64,000 nt of DNA from the NCBI GenBank assembly GCA_030272155.1, contig CP126193.1, forward strand, positions 5,208,001 to 5,272,000, given 5' to 3'. This document shows positions 12,726-25,721 of the stretch, one piece after another. The stretch's first letter is position 1, and each line of letters opens with the position of its first letter. The translations under genes were made by a program, and so were the position numbers. Source of the DNA: Tetradesmus obliquus (Eukaryota > Chlorophyta > Chlorophyceae > Sphaeropleales > Scenedesmaceae). The notes under the pieces were generated by a model that was not told where the DNA came from, did not search any database, and worked only from the letters and a program-made list of their open reading frames with translations.

Positions 12726-15700
12726 CCTACCTTCACTCCTGCATGCAGAAGCCGCCAGCCAAACACTCGCAGCCGCCTCGGCAGCTGGGTGTCTTTCAGC
12801 CTCTGATAACTCGCCACCCAGCGGTGCTGCCTGGCATTGACAGCACCCATGGATTGGGTGATCGGGTCCAGTAGATCATTGTGTGCTGGGCAGCTGATGC
12901 GCTGCTGTTGCTGCTCCTGTTGCTGCCGTGACCACTGCTGCTGCTGTTGCTGCGCGCTGTCTTGGCAGCTCCCGCTCCCTGGACGGATCCATCCAGGACG
13001 CATGGTAGGCTGCCATCATAGCTGCATCGCTAAACCGCTGGCTGTCACTGCTGCTGCTGCTGCTGCGATTGCCAGGCGCCTCGCTACTTTGCTGCATTTG
13101 CTGGAAAGACCGTTTCTGAGCTGCCTCCATCTCCTGCAAGCGGTCCACAGACAACCTTGCCAACCCGTATCCTGCCCCCAGGACATTCGTACGGCTTCAA
13201 ATTTGATAAATCAACATTTTACAAAGAGATATAACAATGAATAGACTTTCACGAAGCACACCTAGCACATTTCCATAATGGGCCACGAGGCGGGCCTGAG
13301 TGAAAATTCAACCGGCGCGGCGCATCGAAGGCCGCTGCGCTTATTTTCGTATGTCAGTCCTAGGCATGTGAGGGCCTAACATGCTTGGTCATGGAACGTC
13401 CGGGATAAAATCGTCCAGTAGGAATTTTAGCCGGCCAGTGAGTTTCCAGTGGCGGTCCACAGACAACCTTGCCAACCCGCATCCTGCCCCCAGGACATTC
13501 GTACGGCTTATAATTTGATAAATCAACATTTTACAAAGAGATATGACAATGAATAAACTTTCACGAAGCGCACCTAGCACATTTCTATAATGGGCCACGA
13601 GGCGGGCCTGAGTGAAAATTCAACCGGCGCGGCGCATCGAAGGCCGCTGCGCTTATTTTCGTCTGTCAGTCCTAGGCATGTGAGGGCCTAACATGCTTGG
13701 TCATGGAACGTCCGGGATAAAATCGTCCAGTAGGAATTTTAGCCGGCCAGTGAGTTTCCAGTGGCGGTCCATAGACAACCTTGCCAACCCGCATCCTGCC
13801 CCCAGGACATTCGTACGGCTTCAAATGTGATAAATCAACATTTTACAAAGAGATATAACAATGAATAAACTTTCACGAAGCACACCTAACACATTTCCAT
13901 AATGGGCCACGAGGCTTCAAAAAAAAAAAAATGGGCCACGAGGCGGGCCTGTGTGAAAATTCAACCGGCGCGGCGCATCGAAGGCCGCTGCGCTTATTTT
14001 CGTATGTCAGTCCTAGGCATGTGAGGGCCTAACATGCTTGGTCATCCGGGAACGTCCGGGATAAAATCGTCCAGCAGGAATTTTAGCCGGCCAGTGAGTT
14101 TCCAGTGGCGGTCCACAGACAACCTTGCCAACCCGCATCCTGCCCCCAGGACATTCGTACGGCTTATAATTTGATAAATCAACATTTTACAAAGAGATAT
14201 GACAATGAATAAACTTTCACGAAGCGCACCTAGCACATTTCTATAATGGGCCACGAGGCGGGCCTGAGTGAAAATTCAACCGGCGCGGCGCATCGAAGGC
14301 CGCTGCGCTTATTTTCGTCTGTCAGTCCTAGGCATGTGAGGGCCTAACATGCTTGGTCATGGAACGTCCGGGATAAAATCGTCCAGTAGGAATTTTAGCC
14401 GGCCAGTGAGTTTCCAGTGGCGGTCCACAGACAACCTTGCCAACCCGCATCCTGCCCCCAGGACATTCGTACGGCTTATAATTTGATAAATCAGCATTTT
14501 ACAAAGAGATATAACAATGAATAAACTTTCACGAAGCACACCTAACACATTTCCATAATGGGCCACGAGGCGGGCCTGAGTGAAAATTCAACCGGCGCGG
14601 CGCATCGAAGGCCGCTGCGCTTATTTTCGTCTGTCAGTCCTAGGCATGTGAGGGCCTAACATGCTTGGTCATGGAACGTCCGGGATAAAATCGTCCAGTA
14701 GGAATTTTAGCCGGCCAGTGAGTTTCCAGTGGCGGTCCACAGACAACCTTGCCAACCCGCATCCTGCCCCCAGGACATTCGTACGGTTTATAATTTAATA
14801 AATCAACATTTTACAAAGAGATATATCAATGAATAAACTTTCACGAAGCACACCGCACATTTCCATAATGGGCCACGAGGCGGGCCCGAGTGAAAATTCA
14901 ACCGGCGCGGCGCATTGAAGGCCGCTGCGCTTATTTCCGTATGTCAGTCCTAGGCATGTGAGGGCCTAACATGCTTGGTCATAGAACGTCCGGGATAAAA
15001 TCGTCCAGTAGGAATTTTAGCCGGCCAGTGAGTTTCCAGTGGCGGTCCACAGACAACCTTGCCAACCCGCATCCTGCCCCCAGGACATTCGTACGGCTTA
15101 TAATTTGATAAATCAACATTTTACAAAGAGATATAACAATGAATAAACTTTCACGAAGCACACCTAACACATTTCCATAATGGGCCACGAGGAAAATAAA
15201 AATAAAAATGGGCCACGAGGCGGGCCTGAGTGAAAATTCAACCGGCGCGGCGCATCGAAGGCCGCTGCGCTTATTTTCGTATGTCAGTCCTAGGCATATG
15301 AGGGCCTAACATGCTTGGTCATGGAACGTCCGGGATAAAATCGTCCAGTAGGAATTTTAGCCGGCCAGTGAGTTTCCAGTGGCGGTCCACAGACAACCTT
15401 GCCAACCCGCATCCTGCCCCCAGGACATTCGTACGGCTTATAATTTGATAAATCAACATTTTATATATATAACAATGAATAAACTTTCACGAAGCACACC
15501 GCACATTTCCATAATGGGCCGCGAGGCGGGCCCGAGTGAAAATTCAACCGGCGCGGCGCATCGAAGGCCGCTGCGCTTATTTCCGTATGTCAGTCCTAGG
15601 CATGTGAGGGCCTAACATGCTTGGTCATCCGGGAACGTCCGGGATAAAATCGTCCAGCAGGAATTTTAGCCGGCCAGTGAGTTTCCAGTGGCGGTCCACA

Positions 15701-18700
15701 GACAACCTTGCCAACCCGCATCCTGCCCCCAGGACATTCGTACGGCTTATAATTTGATAAATCAACATTTTACAAAGAGATATGACAATGAATAAACTTT
15801 CACGAAGCGCACCTAGCACATTTCTATAATGGGCCACGAGGCGGGCCTGAGTGAAAATTCAACCGGCGCGGCGCATCGAAGGCCGCTGCGCTTATTTTCG
15901 TCTGTCAGTCCTAGGCATGTGAGGGCCTAACATGCTTGGTCATGGAACGTCCGGGATAAAATCGTCCAGTAGGAATTTTAGCCGGCCAGTGAGTTTCCAG
16001 TGGCGGTCCATAGACAACCTTGCCAACCCGCATCCTGCCCCCAGGACATTCGTACGGCTTCAAATGTGATAAATCAGCATTTTACAAAGAGATATAACAA
16101 TGAATAAACTTTCACGAAGCACACCTAACACATTTCCATAATGGGCCACGAGGCGGGCCTGAGTGAAAATTCAACCGGCGCGGCGCATCGAAGGCCGCTG
16201 CGCTTATTTTCGTCTGTCAGTCCTAGGCATGTGAGGGCCTAACATGCTTGGTCATGGAACGTCCGGGATAAAACCCGGGTTTCTTGCTTCAAAAAAAAAA
16301 AAAAAATAATAAAAAAACGTCCGGGATAAAATCGTCCAGTAGGAATTTTAGCCGGCCAGTGAGTTTCCAGTGGCGGTCCACAGACAACCTTGCCAACCCG
16401 CATCCTGCCCCCAGGACATTCGTACGGCTTATAATTTAATAAATCAACATTTTACAAAGAGATATATCAATGAATAAACTTTCACGAAGCACACCGCACA
16501 TTTCCATAATGGGCCACGAGGCGGGCCCGAGTGAAAATTCAACCGGCGCGGCGCATTGAAGGCCGCTGCGCTTATTTCCGTATGTCAGTCCTAGGCATGT
16601 GAGGGCCTAACATGCTTGGTCGTAGAACGTCCGGGATAAAATCGTCCAGTAGGAATTTTAGCCGGCCAGTGAGTTTCCAGTGGCGGTCCACAGACAACCT
16701 TGCCAACCCGCATCCTGCCCCCAGGACATTCGTACGGCTTATAATTTGATAAATCAACATTTTACAAAGAGATATAACAATGAATAAACTTTCACGAAGC
16801 ACACCTAACACATTTCCATAATGGGCCACGAGGCGGGCCTGAGTGAAAATTCAACCGGCGCGGCGCATCGAAGGCCGCTGCGCTTATTTTCGTCTGTCAG
16901 TCCTAGGCATGTGAGGGCCTAACATGCTTGGTCATGGAACGTCCGGGATAAAATCGTCCAGTAGGAATTTTAGCCGGCCAGTGAGTTTCCAGTGGCGGTC
17001 CACAGACAACCTTGCCAACCCGCATCCTGCCCCCAGGACATTCGTACGGCTTATAATTTAATAAATCAACATTTTACAAAGAGATATATCAATGAATAAA
17101 CTTTCACGAAGCACACCGCACATTTCCATAATGGGCCACGAGGCGGGCCCGAGTGAAAATTCAACCGGCGCGGCGCATTGAAGGCCGCTGCGCTTATTTC
17201 CGTATGTCAGTCCTAGGCATGTGAGGGCCTAACATGCTTGGTCATAGAACGTCCGGGATAAAATCGTCCAGTAGGAATTTTAGCCGGCCAGTGAGTTTCC
17301 AGTGGCGGTCCACAGACAACCTTGCCAACCCGCATCCTGCCCCCAGGACATTCGTACGGCTTATAATTTGATAAATCAACATTTTACAAAGAGATATAAC
17401 AATGAATAAACTTTCACGAAGCACACCTAACACATTTCCATAATGGGCCACGAGGAAAATAAAAATAAAAATGGGCCACGAGGCGGGCCTGAGTGAAAAT
17501 TCAACCGGCGCGGCGCATCGAAGGCCGCTGCGCTTATTTTCGTATGTCAGTCCTAGGCATGTGAGGGCCTAACATGCTTGGTCATGGAACGTCCGGGATA
17601 AAATCGTCCAGTAGGAATTTTAGCCGGCCAGTGAGTTTCCAGTGGCGGTCCACAGACAACCTTGCCAACCCGCATCCTGCCCCCAGGACATTCGTACGGC
17701 TTATAATTTGATAAATCAACATTTTATATATATAACAATGAATAAACTTTCACGAAGCACACCGCACATTTCCATAATGGGCCGCGAGGCGGGCCCGAGT
17801 GAAAATTCAACCGGCGCGGCGCATCGAAGGCCGCTGCGCTTATTTCCGTATGTCAGTCCTAGGCATGTGAGGGCCTAACATGCTTGGTCATCCGGGAACG
17901 TCCGGGATAAAATCGTCCAGCAGGAATTTTAGCCGGCCAGTGAGTTTCCAGTGGCGGTCCACAGACAACCTTGCCAACCCGCATCCTGCCCCCAGGACAT
18001 TCGTACGGCTTATAATTTGATAAATCAACATTTTACAAAGAGATATGACAATGAATAAACTTTCACGAAGCGCACCTAGCACATTTCTATAATGGGCCAC
18101 GAGGCGGGCCTGAGTGAAAATTCAACCGGCGCGGCGCATCGAAGGCCGCTGCGCTTATTTTCGTCTGTCAGTCCTAGGCATGTGAGGGCCTAACATGCTT
18201 GGTCATGGAACGTCCGGGATAAAATCGTCCAGTAGGAATTTTAGCCGGCCAGTGAGTTTCCAGTGGCGGTCCATAGACAACCTTGCCAACCCGCATCCTG
18301 CCCCCAGGACATTCGTACGGCTTCAAATGTGATAAATCAGCATTTTACAAAGAGATATAACAATGAATAAACTTTCACGAAGCACACCTAACACATTTCC
18401 ATAATGGGCCACGAGGCTTCAAAAAAAAAAAATGGGCCACGAGGCGGGCCTGTGTGAAAATTCAACCGGCGCGGCGCATCGAAGGCCGCTGCGCTTATTT
18501 TCGTATGTCAGTCCTAGGCATGTGAGGGCCTAACATGCTTGGTCATGGAACGTCCGGGATAAAATCGTCCAGTAGGAATTTTAGCCGGCCAGTGAGTTTC
18601 CAGTGGCGGTCCACAGACAACCTTGCCAACCCGCATCCTGCCCCCAGGACATTCGTACGGCTTATAATTTGATAAATCAGCATTTTACAAAGAGATATAA

Positions 18701-20475
18701 CAATGAATAAACTTTCACGAAGCACACCTAACACATTTCCATAATGGGCCACGAGGCGGGCCTGAGTGAAAATTCAACCGGCGCGGCGCATCGAAGGCCG
18801 CTGCGCTTATTTTCGTCTGTCAGTCCTAGGCATGTGAGGGCCTAACATGCTTGGTCATGGAACGTCCGGGATAAAATCGTCCAGTAGGAATTTTAGCCGG
18901 CCAGTGAGTTTCCAGTGGCGGTCCACAGACAACCTTGCCAACCCGCATCCTGCCCCCAGGACATTCGTACGGTTTATAATTTAATAAATCAACATTTTAC
19001 AAAGAGATATATCAATGAATAAACTTTCACGAAGCACACCGCACATTTCCATAATGGGCCACGAGGCGGGCCCGAGTGAAAATTCAACCGGCGCGGCGCA
19101 TTGAAGGCCGCTGCGCTTATTTCCGTATGTCAGTCCTAGGCATGTGAGGGCCTAACATGCTTGGTCATAGAACGTCCGGGATAAAATCGTCCAGTAGGAA
19201 TTTTAGCCGGCCAGTGAGTTTCCAGTGGCGGTCCACAGACAACCTTGCCAACCCGCATCCTGCCCCCAGGACATTCGTACGGCTTATAATTTGATAAATC
19301 AACATTTTACAAAGAGATATAACAATGAATAAACTTTCACGAAGCACACCTAACACATTTCCATAATGGGCCACGAGGAAAATAAAAATAAAAATGGGCC
19401 ACGAGGCGGGCCTGAGTGAAAATTCAACCGGCGCGGCGCATCGAAGGCCGCTGCGCTTATTTTCGTATGTCAGTCCTAGGCATGTGAGGGCCTAACATGC
19501 TTGGTCATGGAACGTCCGGGATAAAATCGTCCAGTAGGAATTTTAGCCGGCCAGTGAGTTTCCAGTGGCGGTCCACAGACAACCTTGCCAACCCGCATCC
19601 TGCCCCCAGGACATTCGTACGGCTTATAATTTGATAAATCAACATTTTATATATATAACAATGAATAAACTTTCACGAAGCACACCGCACATTTCCATAA
19701 TGGGCCGCGAGGCGGGCCCGAGTGAAAATTCAACCGGCGCGGCGCATCGAAGGCCGCTGCGCTTATTTCCGTATGTCAGTCCTAGGCATGTGAGGGCCTA
19801 ACATGCTTGGTCATCCGGGAACGTCCGGGATAAAATCGTCCAGCAGGAATTTTAGCCGGCCAGTGAGTTTCCAGTGGCGGTCCACAGACAACCTTGCCAA
19901 CCCGCATCCTGCCCCCAGGACATTCGTACGGCTTATAATTTGATAAATCAACATATTACAAAGAGATATGACAATGAATAAACTTTCACGAAGCGCACCT
20001 AGCACATTTCTATAATGGGCCACGAGGCGGGCCTGAGTGAAAATTCAACCGGCGCGGCGCATCGAAGGCCGCTGCGCTTATTTTCGTCTGTCAGTCCTAG
20101 GCATGTGAGGGCCTAACATGCTTGGTCATGGAACGTCCGGGATAAAATCGTCCAGTAGGAATTTTAGCCGGCCAGTGAGTTTCCAGTGGCGGTCCATAGA
20201 CAACCTTGCCAACCCGCATCCTGCCCCCAGGACATTCGTACGGCTTCAAATGTGATAAATCAGCATTTTACAAAGAGATATAACAATGAATAAACTTTCA
20301 CGAAGCACACCTAACACATTTCCATAATGGGCCACGAGGCGGGCCTGAGTGAAAATTCAACCGGCGCGGCGCATCGAAGGCCGCTGCGCTTATTTTCGTC
20401 TGTCAGTCCTAGGCATGTGAGGGCCTAACATGCTTGGTCATGGAACGTCCGGGATAAAACCCGGGTTTCTTGCTT

Positions 20476-20515
<40 letters not shown>

Positions 20516-21166
20516 GTCCGGGATAAAATCGTCCAGTAGGAATTTTAGCCGGCCAGTGAGTTTCCAGTGGCGGTCCACAGACAACCTTGCCAACCCGCAT
20601 CCTGCCCCCAGGACATTCGTACGGCTTATAATTTAATAAATCAACATTTTACAAAGAGATATATCAATGAATAAACTTTCACGAAGCACACCGCACATTT
20701 CCATAATGGGCCACGAGGCGGGCCCGAGTGAAAATTCAACCGGCGCGGCGCATTGAAGGCCGCTGCGCTTATTTCCGTATGTCAGTCCTAGGCATGTGAG
20801 GGCCTAACATGCTTGGTCATAGAACGTCCGGGATAAAATCGTCCAGTAGGAATTTTAGCCGGCCAGTGAGTTTCCAGTGGCGGTCCACAGACAACCTTGC
20901 CAACCCGCATCCTGCCCCCAGGACATTCGTACGGCTTATAATTTGATAAATCAACATTTTACAAAGAGATATAACAATGAATAAACTTTCACGAAGCACA
21001 CCTAACACATTTCCATAATGGGCCACGAGGCGGGCCTGAGTGAAAATTCAACCGGCGCGGCGCATCGAAGGCCGCTGCGCTTATTTTCGTCTGTCAGTCC
21101 TAGGCATGTGAGGGCCTAACATGCTTGGTCATGGAACGTCCGGGATAAAACCCGGGTTTCTTGCTT

Positions 21167-21208
<42 letters not shown>

Positions 21209-24200
21209 GTCCGGGATAAAATCGTCCAGTAGGAATTTTAGCCGGCCAGTGAGTTTCCAGTGGCGGTCCACAGACAACCTTGCCAACCCGCATCCTGCCC
21301 CCAGGACATTCGTACGGCTTATAATTTAATAAATCAACATTTTACAAAGAGATATATCAATGAATAAACTTTCACGAAGCACACCGCACATTTCCATAAT
21401 GGGCCACGAGGCGGGCCCGAGTGAAAATTCAACCGGCGCGGCGCATTGAAGGCCGCTGCGCTTATTTCCGTATGTCAGTCCTAGGCATGTGAGGGCCTAA
21501 CATGCTTGGTCATAGAACGTCCGGGATAAAATCGTCCAGTAGGAATTTTAGCCGGCCAGTGAGTTTCCAGTGGCGGTCCACAGACAACCTTGCCAACCCG
21601 CATCCTGCCCCCAGGACATTCGTACGGCTTATAATTTGATAAATCAACATTTTACAAAGAGATATAACAATGAATAAACTTTCACGAAGCACACCTAGCA
21701 CATTTCCATAATGGGCCACGAGGCGGGCCTGAGTGAAAATTCAACCGGCGCGGCGCATCGAAGGCCGCTGCGCTTATTTTCGTCTGTCAGTCCTAGGCAT
21801 GTGAGGGCCTAACATGCTTGGTCATGGAACGTCCGGGATAAAATCGTCCAGTAGGAATTTTAGCCGGCCAGTGAGTTTCCAGTGGCGGTCCACAGACAAC
21901 CTTGCCAACCCGCATCCTGCCCCCAGGACATTCGTACGGCTTATAATTTAATAAATCAACATTTTACAAAGAGATATATCAATGAATAAACTTTCACGAA
22001 GCACACCGCACATTTCCATAATGGGCCACGAGGCGGGCCCGAGTGAAAATTCAACCGGCGCGGCGCATTGAAGGCCGCTGCGCTTATTTCCGTATGTCAG
22101 TCCTAGGCATGTGAGGGCCTAACATGCTTGGTCATAGAACGTCCGGGATAAAATCGTCCAGTAGGAATTTTAGCCGGCCAGTGAGTTTCCAGTGGCGGTC
22201 CACAGACAACCTTGCCAACCCGCATCCTGCCCCCAGGACATTCGTACGGCTTATAATTTGATAAATCAACATTTTACAAAGAGATATAACAATGAATAAA
22301 CTTTCACGAAGCACACCTAACACATTTCCATAATGGGCCACGAGGAAAATAAAAATAAAAATGGGCCACGAGGCGGGCCTGAGTGAAAATTCAACCGGCG
22401 CGGCGCATCGAAGGCCGCTGCGCTTATTTTCGTATGTCAGTCCTAGGCATGTGAGGGCCTAACATGCTTGGTCATGGAACGTCCGGGATAAAATCGTCCA
22501 GTAGGAATTTTAGCCGGCCAGTGAGTTTCCAGTGGCGGTCCACAGACAACCTTGCCAACCCGCATCCTGCCCCCAGGACATTCGTACGGCTTATAATTTG
22601 ATAAATCAACATTTTATATATATAACAATGAATAAACTTTCACGAAGCACACCGCACATTTCCATAATGGGCCGCGAGGCGGGCCCGAGTGAAAATTCAA
22701 CCGGCGCGGCGCATCGAAGGCCGCTGCGCTTATTTCCGTATGTCAGTCCTAGGCATGTGAGGGCCTAACATGCTTGGTCATCCGGGAACGTCCGGGATAA
22801 AATCGTCCAGCAGGAATTTTAGCCGGCCAGTGAGTTTCCAGTGGCGGTCCACAGACAACCTTGCCAACCCGCATCCTGCCCCCAGGACATTCGTACGGCT
22901 TATAATTTGATAAATCAACATTTTACAAAGAGATATGACAATGAATAAACTTTCACGAAGCGCACCTAGCACATTTCTATAATGGGCCACGAGGCGGGCC
23001 TGAGTGAAAATTCAACCGGCGCGGCGCATCGAAGGCCGCTGCGCTTATTTTCGTCTGTCAGTCCTAGGCATGTGAGGGCCTAACATGCTTGGTCATGGAA
23101 CGTCCGGGATAAAATCGTCCAGTAGGAATTTTAGCCGGCCAGTGAGTTTCCAGTGGCGGTCCATAGACAACCTTGCCAACCCGCATCCTGCCCCCAGGAC
23201 ATTCGTACGGCTTCAAATGTGATAAATCAGCATTTTACAAAGAGATATAACAATGAATAAACTTTCACGAAGCACACCTAACACATTTCCATAATGGGCC
23301 ACGAGGCTTCAAAAAAAAAAAATGGGCCACGAGGCGGGCCTGTGTGAAAATTCAACCGGCGCGGCGCATCGAAGGCCGCTGCGCTTATTTTCGTATGTCA
23401 GTCCTAGGCATGTGAGGGCCTAACATGCTTGGTCATGGAACGTCCGGGATAAAATCGTCCAGTAGGAATTTTAGCCGGCCAGTGAGTTTCCAGTGGCGGT
23501 CCACAGACAACCTTGCCAACCCGCATCCTGCCCCCAGGACATTCGTACGGCTTATAATTTGATAAATCAGCATTTTACAAAGAGATATAACAATGAATAA
23601 ACTTTCACGAAGCACACCTAACACATTTCCATAATGGGCCACGAGGCGGGCCTGAGTGAAAATTCAACCGGCGCGGCGCATCGAAGGCCGCTGCGCTTAT
23701 TTTCGTCTGTCAGTCCTAGGCATGTGAGGGCCTAACATGCTTGGTCATGGAACGTCCGGGATAAAATCGTCCAGTAGGAATTTTAGCCGGCCAGTGAGTT
23801 TCCAGTGGCGGTCCACAGACAACCTTGCCAACCCGCATCCTGCCCCCAGGACATTCGTACGGTTTATAATTTAATAAATCAACATTTTACAAAGAGATAT
23901 ATCAATGAATAAACTTTCACGAAGCACACCGCACATTTCCATAATGGGCCACGAGGCGGGCCCGAGTGAAAATTCAACCGGCGCGGCGCATTGAAGGCCG
24001 CTGCGCTTATTTCCGTATGTCAGTCCTAGGCATGTGAGGGCCTAACATGCTTGGTCATAGAACGTCCGGGATAAAATCGTCCAGTAGGAATTTTAGCCGG
24101 CCAGTGAGTTTCCAGTGGCGGTCCACAGACAACCTTGCCAACCCGCATCCTGCCCCCAGGACATTCGTACGGCTTATAATTTGATAAATCAACATTTTAC

Positions 24201-25677
24201 AAAGAGATATAACAATGAATAAACTTTCACGAAGCACACCTAACACATTTCCATAATGGGCCACGAGGAAAATAAAAATAAAAATGGGCCACGAGGCGGG
24301 CCTGAGTGAAAATTCAACCGGCGCGGCGCATCGAAGGCCGCTGCGCTTATTTTCGTATGTCAGTCCTAGGCATGTGAGGGCCTAACATGCTTGGTCATGG
24401 AACGTCCGGGATAAAATCGTCCAGTAGGAATTTTAGCCGGCCAGTGAGTTTCCAGTGGCGGTCCACAGACAACCTTGCCAACCCGCATCCTGCCCCCAGG
24501 ACATTCGTACGGCTTATAATTTGATAAATCAACATTTTATATATATAACAATGAATAAACTTTCACGAAGCACACCGCACATTTCCATAATGGGCCGCGA
24601 GGCGGGCCCGAGTGAAAATTCAACCGGCGCGGCGCATCGGAGGCCGCTGCGCTTATTTCCGTATGTCAGTCCTAGGCATGTGAGGGCCTAACATGCTTGG
24701 TCATCCGGGAACGTCCGGGATAAAATCGTCCAGCAGGAATTTTAGCCGGCCAGTGAGTTTCCAGTGGCGGTCCACAGACAACCTTGCCAACCCGCATCCT
24801 GCCCCCAGGACATTCGTACGGCTTATAATTTGATAAATCAACATTTTACAAAGAGATATGACAATGAATAAACTTTCACGAAGCGCACCTAGCACATTTC
24901 TATAATGGGCCACGAGGCGGGCCTGAGTGAAAATTCAACCGGCGCGGCGCATCGAAGGCCGCTGCGCTTATTTTCGTCTGTCAGTCCTAGGCATGTGAGG
25001 GCCTAACATGCTTGGTCATGGAACGTCCGGGATAAAATCGTCCAGTAGGAATTTTAGCCGGCCAGTGAGTTTCCAGTGGCGGTCCATAGACAACCTTGCC
25101 AACCCGCATCCTGCCCCCAGGACATTCGTACGGCTTCAAATGTGATAAATCAGCATTTTACAAAGAGATATAACAATGAATAAACTTTCACGAAGCACAC
25201 CTAACACATTTCCATAATGGGCCACGAGGCGGGCCCGAGTGAAAATTCAACCGGCGCGGCGCATTGAAGGCCGCTGCGCTTATTTCCGTATGTCAGTCCT
25301 AGGCATGTGAGGGCCTAACATGCTTGGTCATAGAACGTCCGGGATAAAATCGTCCAGTAGGAATTTTAGCCGGCCAGTGAGTTTCCAGTGGCGGTCCACA
25401 GACAACCTTGCCAACCCGCATCCTGCCCCCAGGACATTCGTACGGCTTATAATTTGATAAATCAACATTTTACAAAGAGATATAACAATGAATAAACTTT
25501 CACGAAGCACACCTAACACATTTCCATAATGGGCCACGAGGCGGGCCTGAGTGAAAATTCAACCGGCGCGGCGCATCGAAGGCCGCTGCGCTTATTTTCG
25601 TCTGTCAGTCCTAGGCATGTGAGGGCCTAACATGCTTGGTCATGGAACGTCCGGGATAAAACCCGGGTTTCTTGCTT

Positions 25678-25721
<44 letters not shown>

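Larger units (their letters stand above)
11148..13140 (-). mobile_element. LINE fragment, C-terminal zf-RVT region and 3' UTR (copy 1)
   Basis: A non-satellite block inside the array, read on the minus strand. It encodes RLRVFGWRLLHAG, then CPAQQC, then LETLTHLFVECP and AAVWQW, the layout of the reverse-transcriptase zinc-binding domain (zf-RVT) at the C-terminus of plant and algal LINEs. Downstream come a Q/S-rich stretch and a likely C-terminal end (QKWGALYRVGADGRIKVRAG). The reading frame changes more than once and the RT and endonuclease parts are absent, so it is a dead 5'-truncated copy. The 3' UTR runs towards 11159 and stops short of the tail. The satellite resumes at a different phase on each side, so there is no simple target duplication. 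Two later insertions are nested inside. L1/Zepp-like affinity is inference. Confidence 0.8.
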
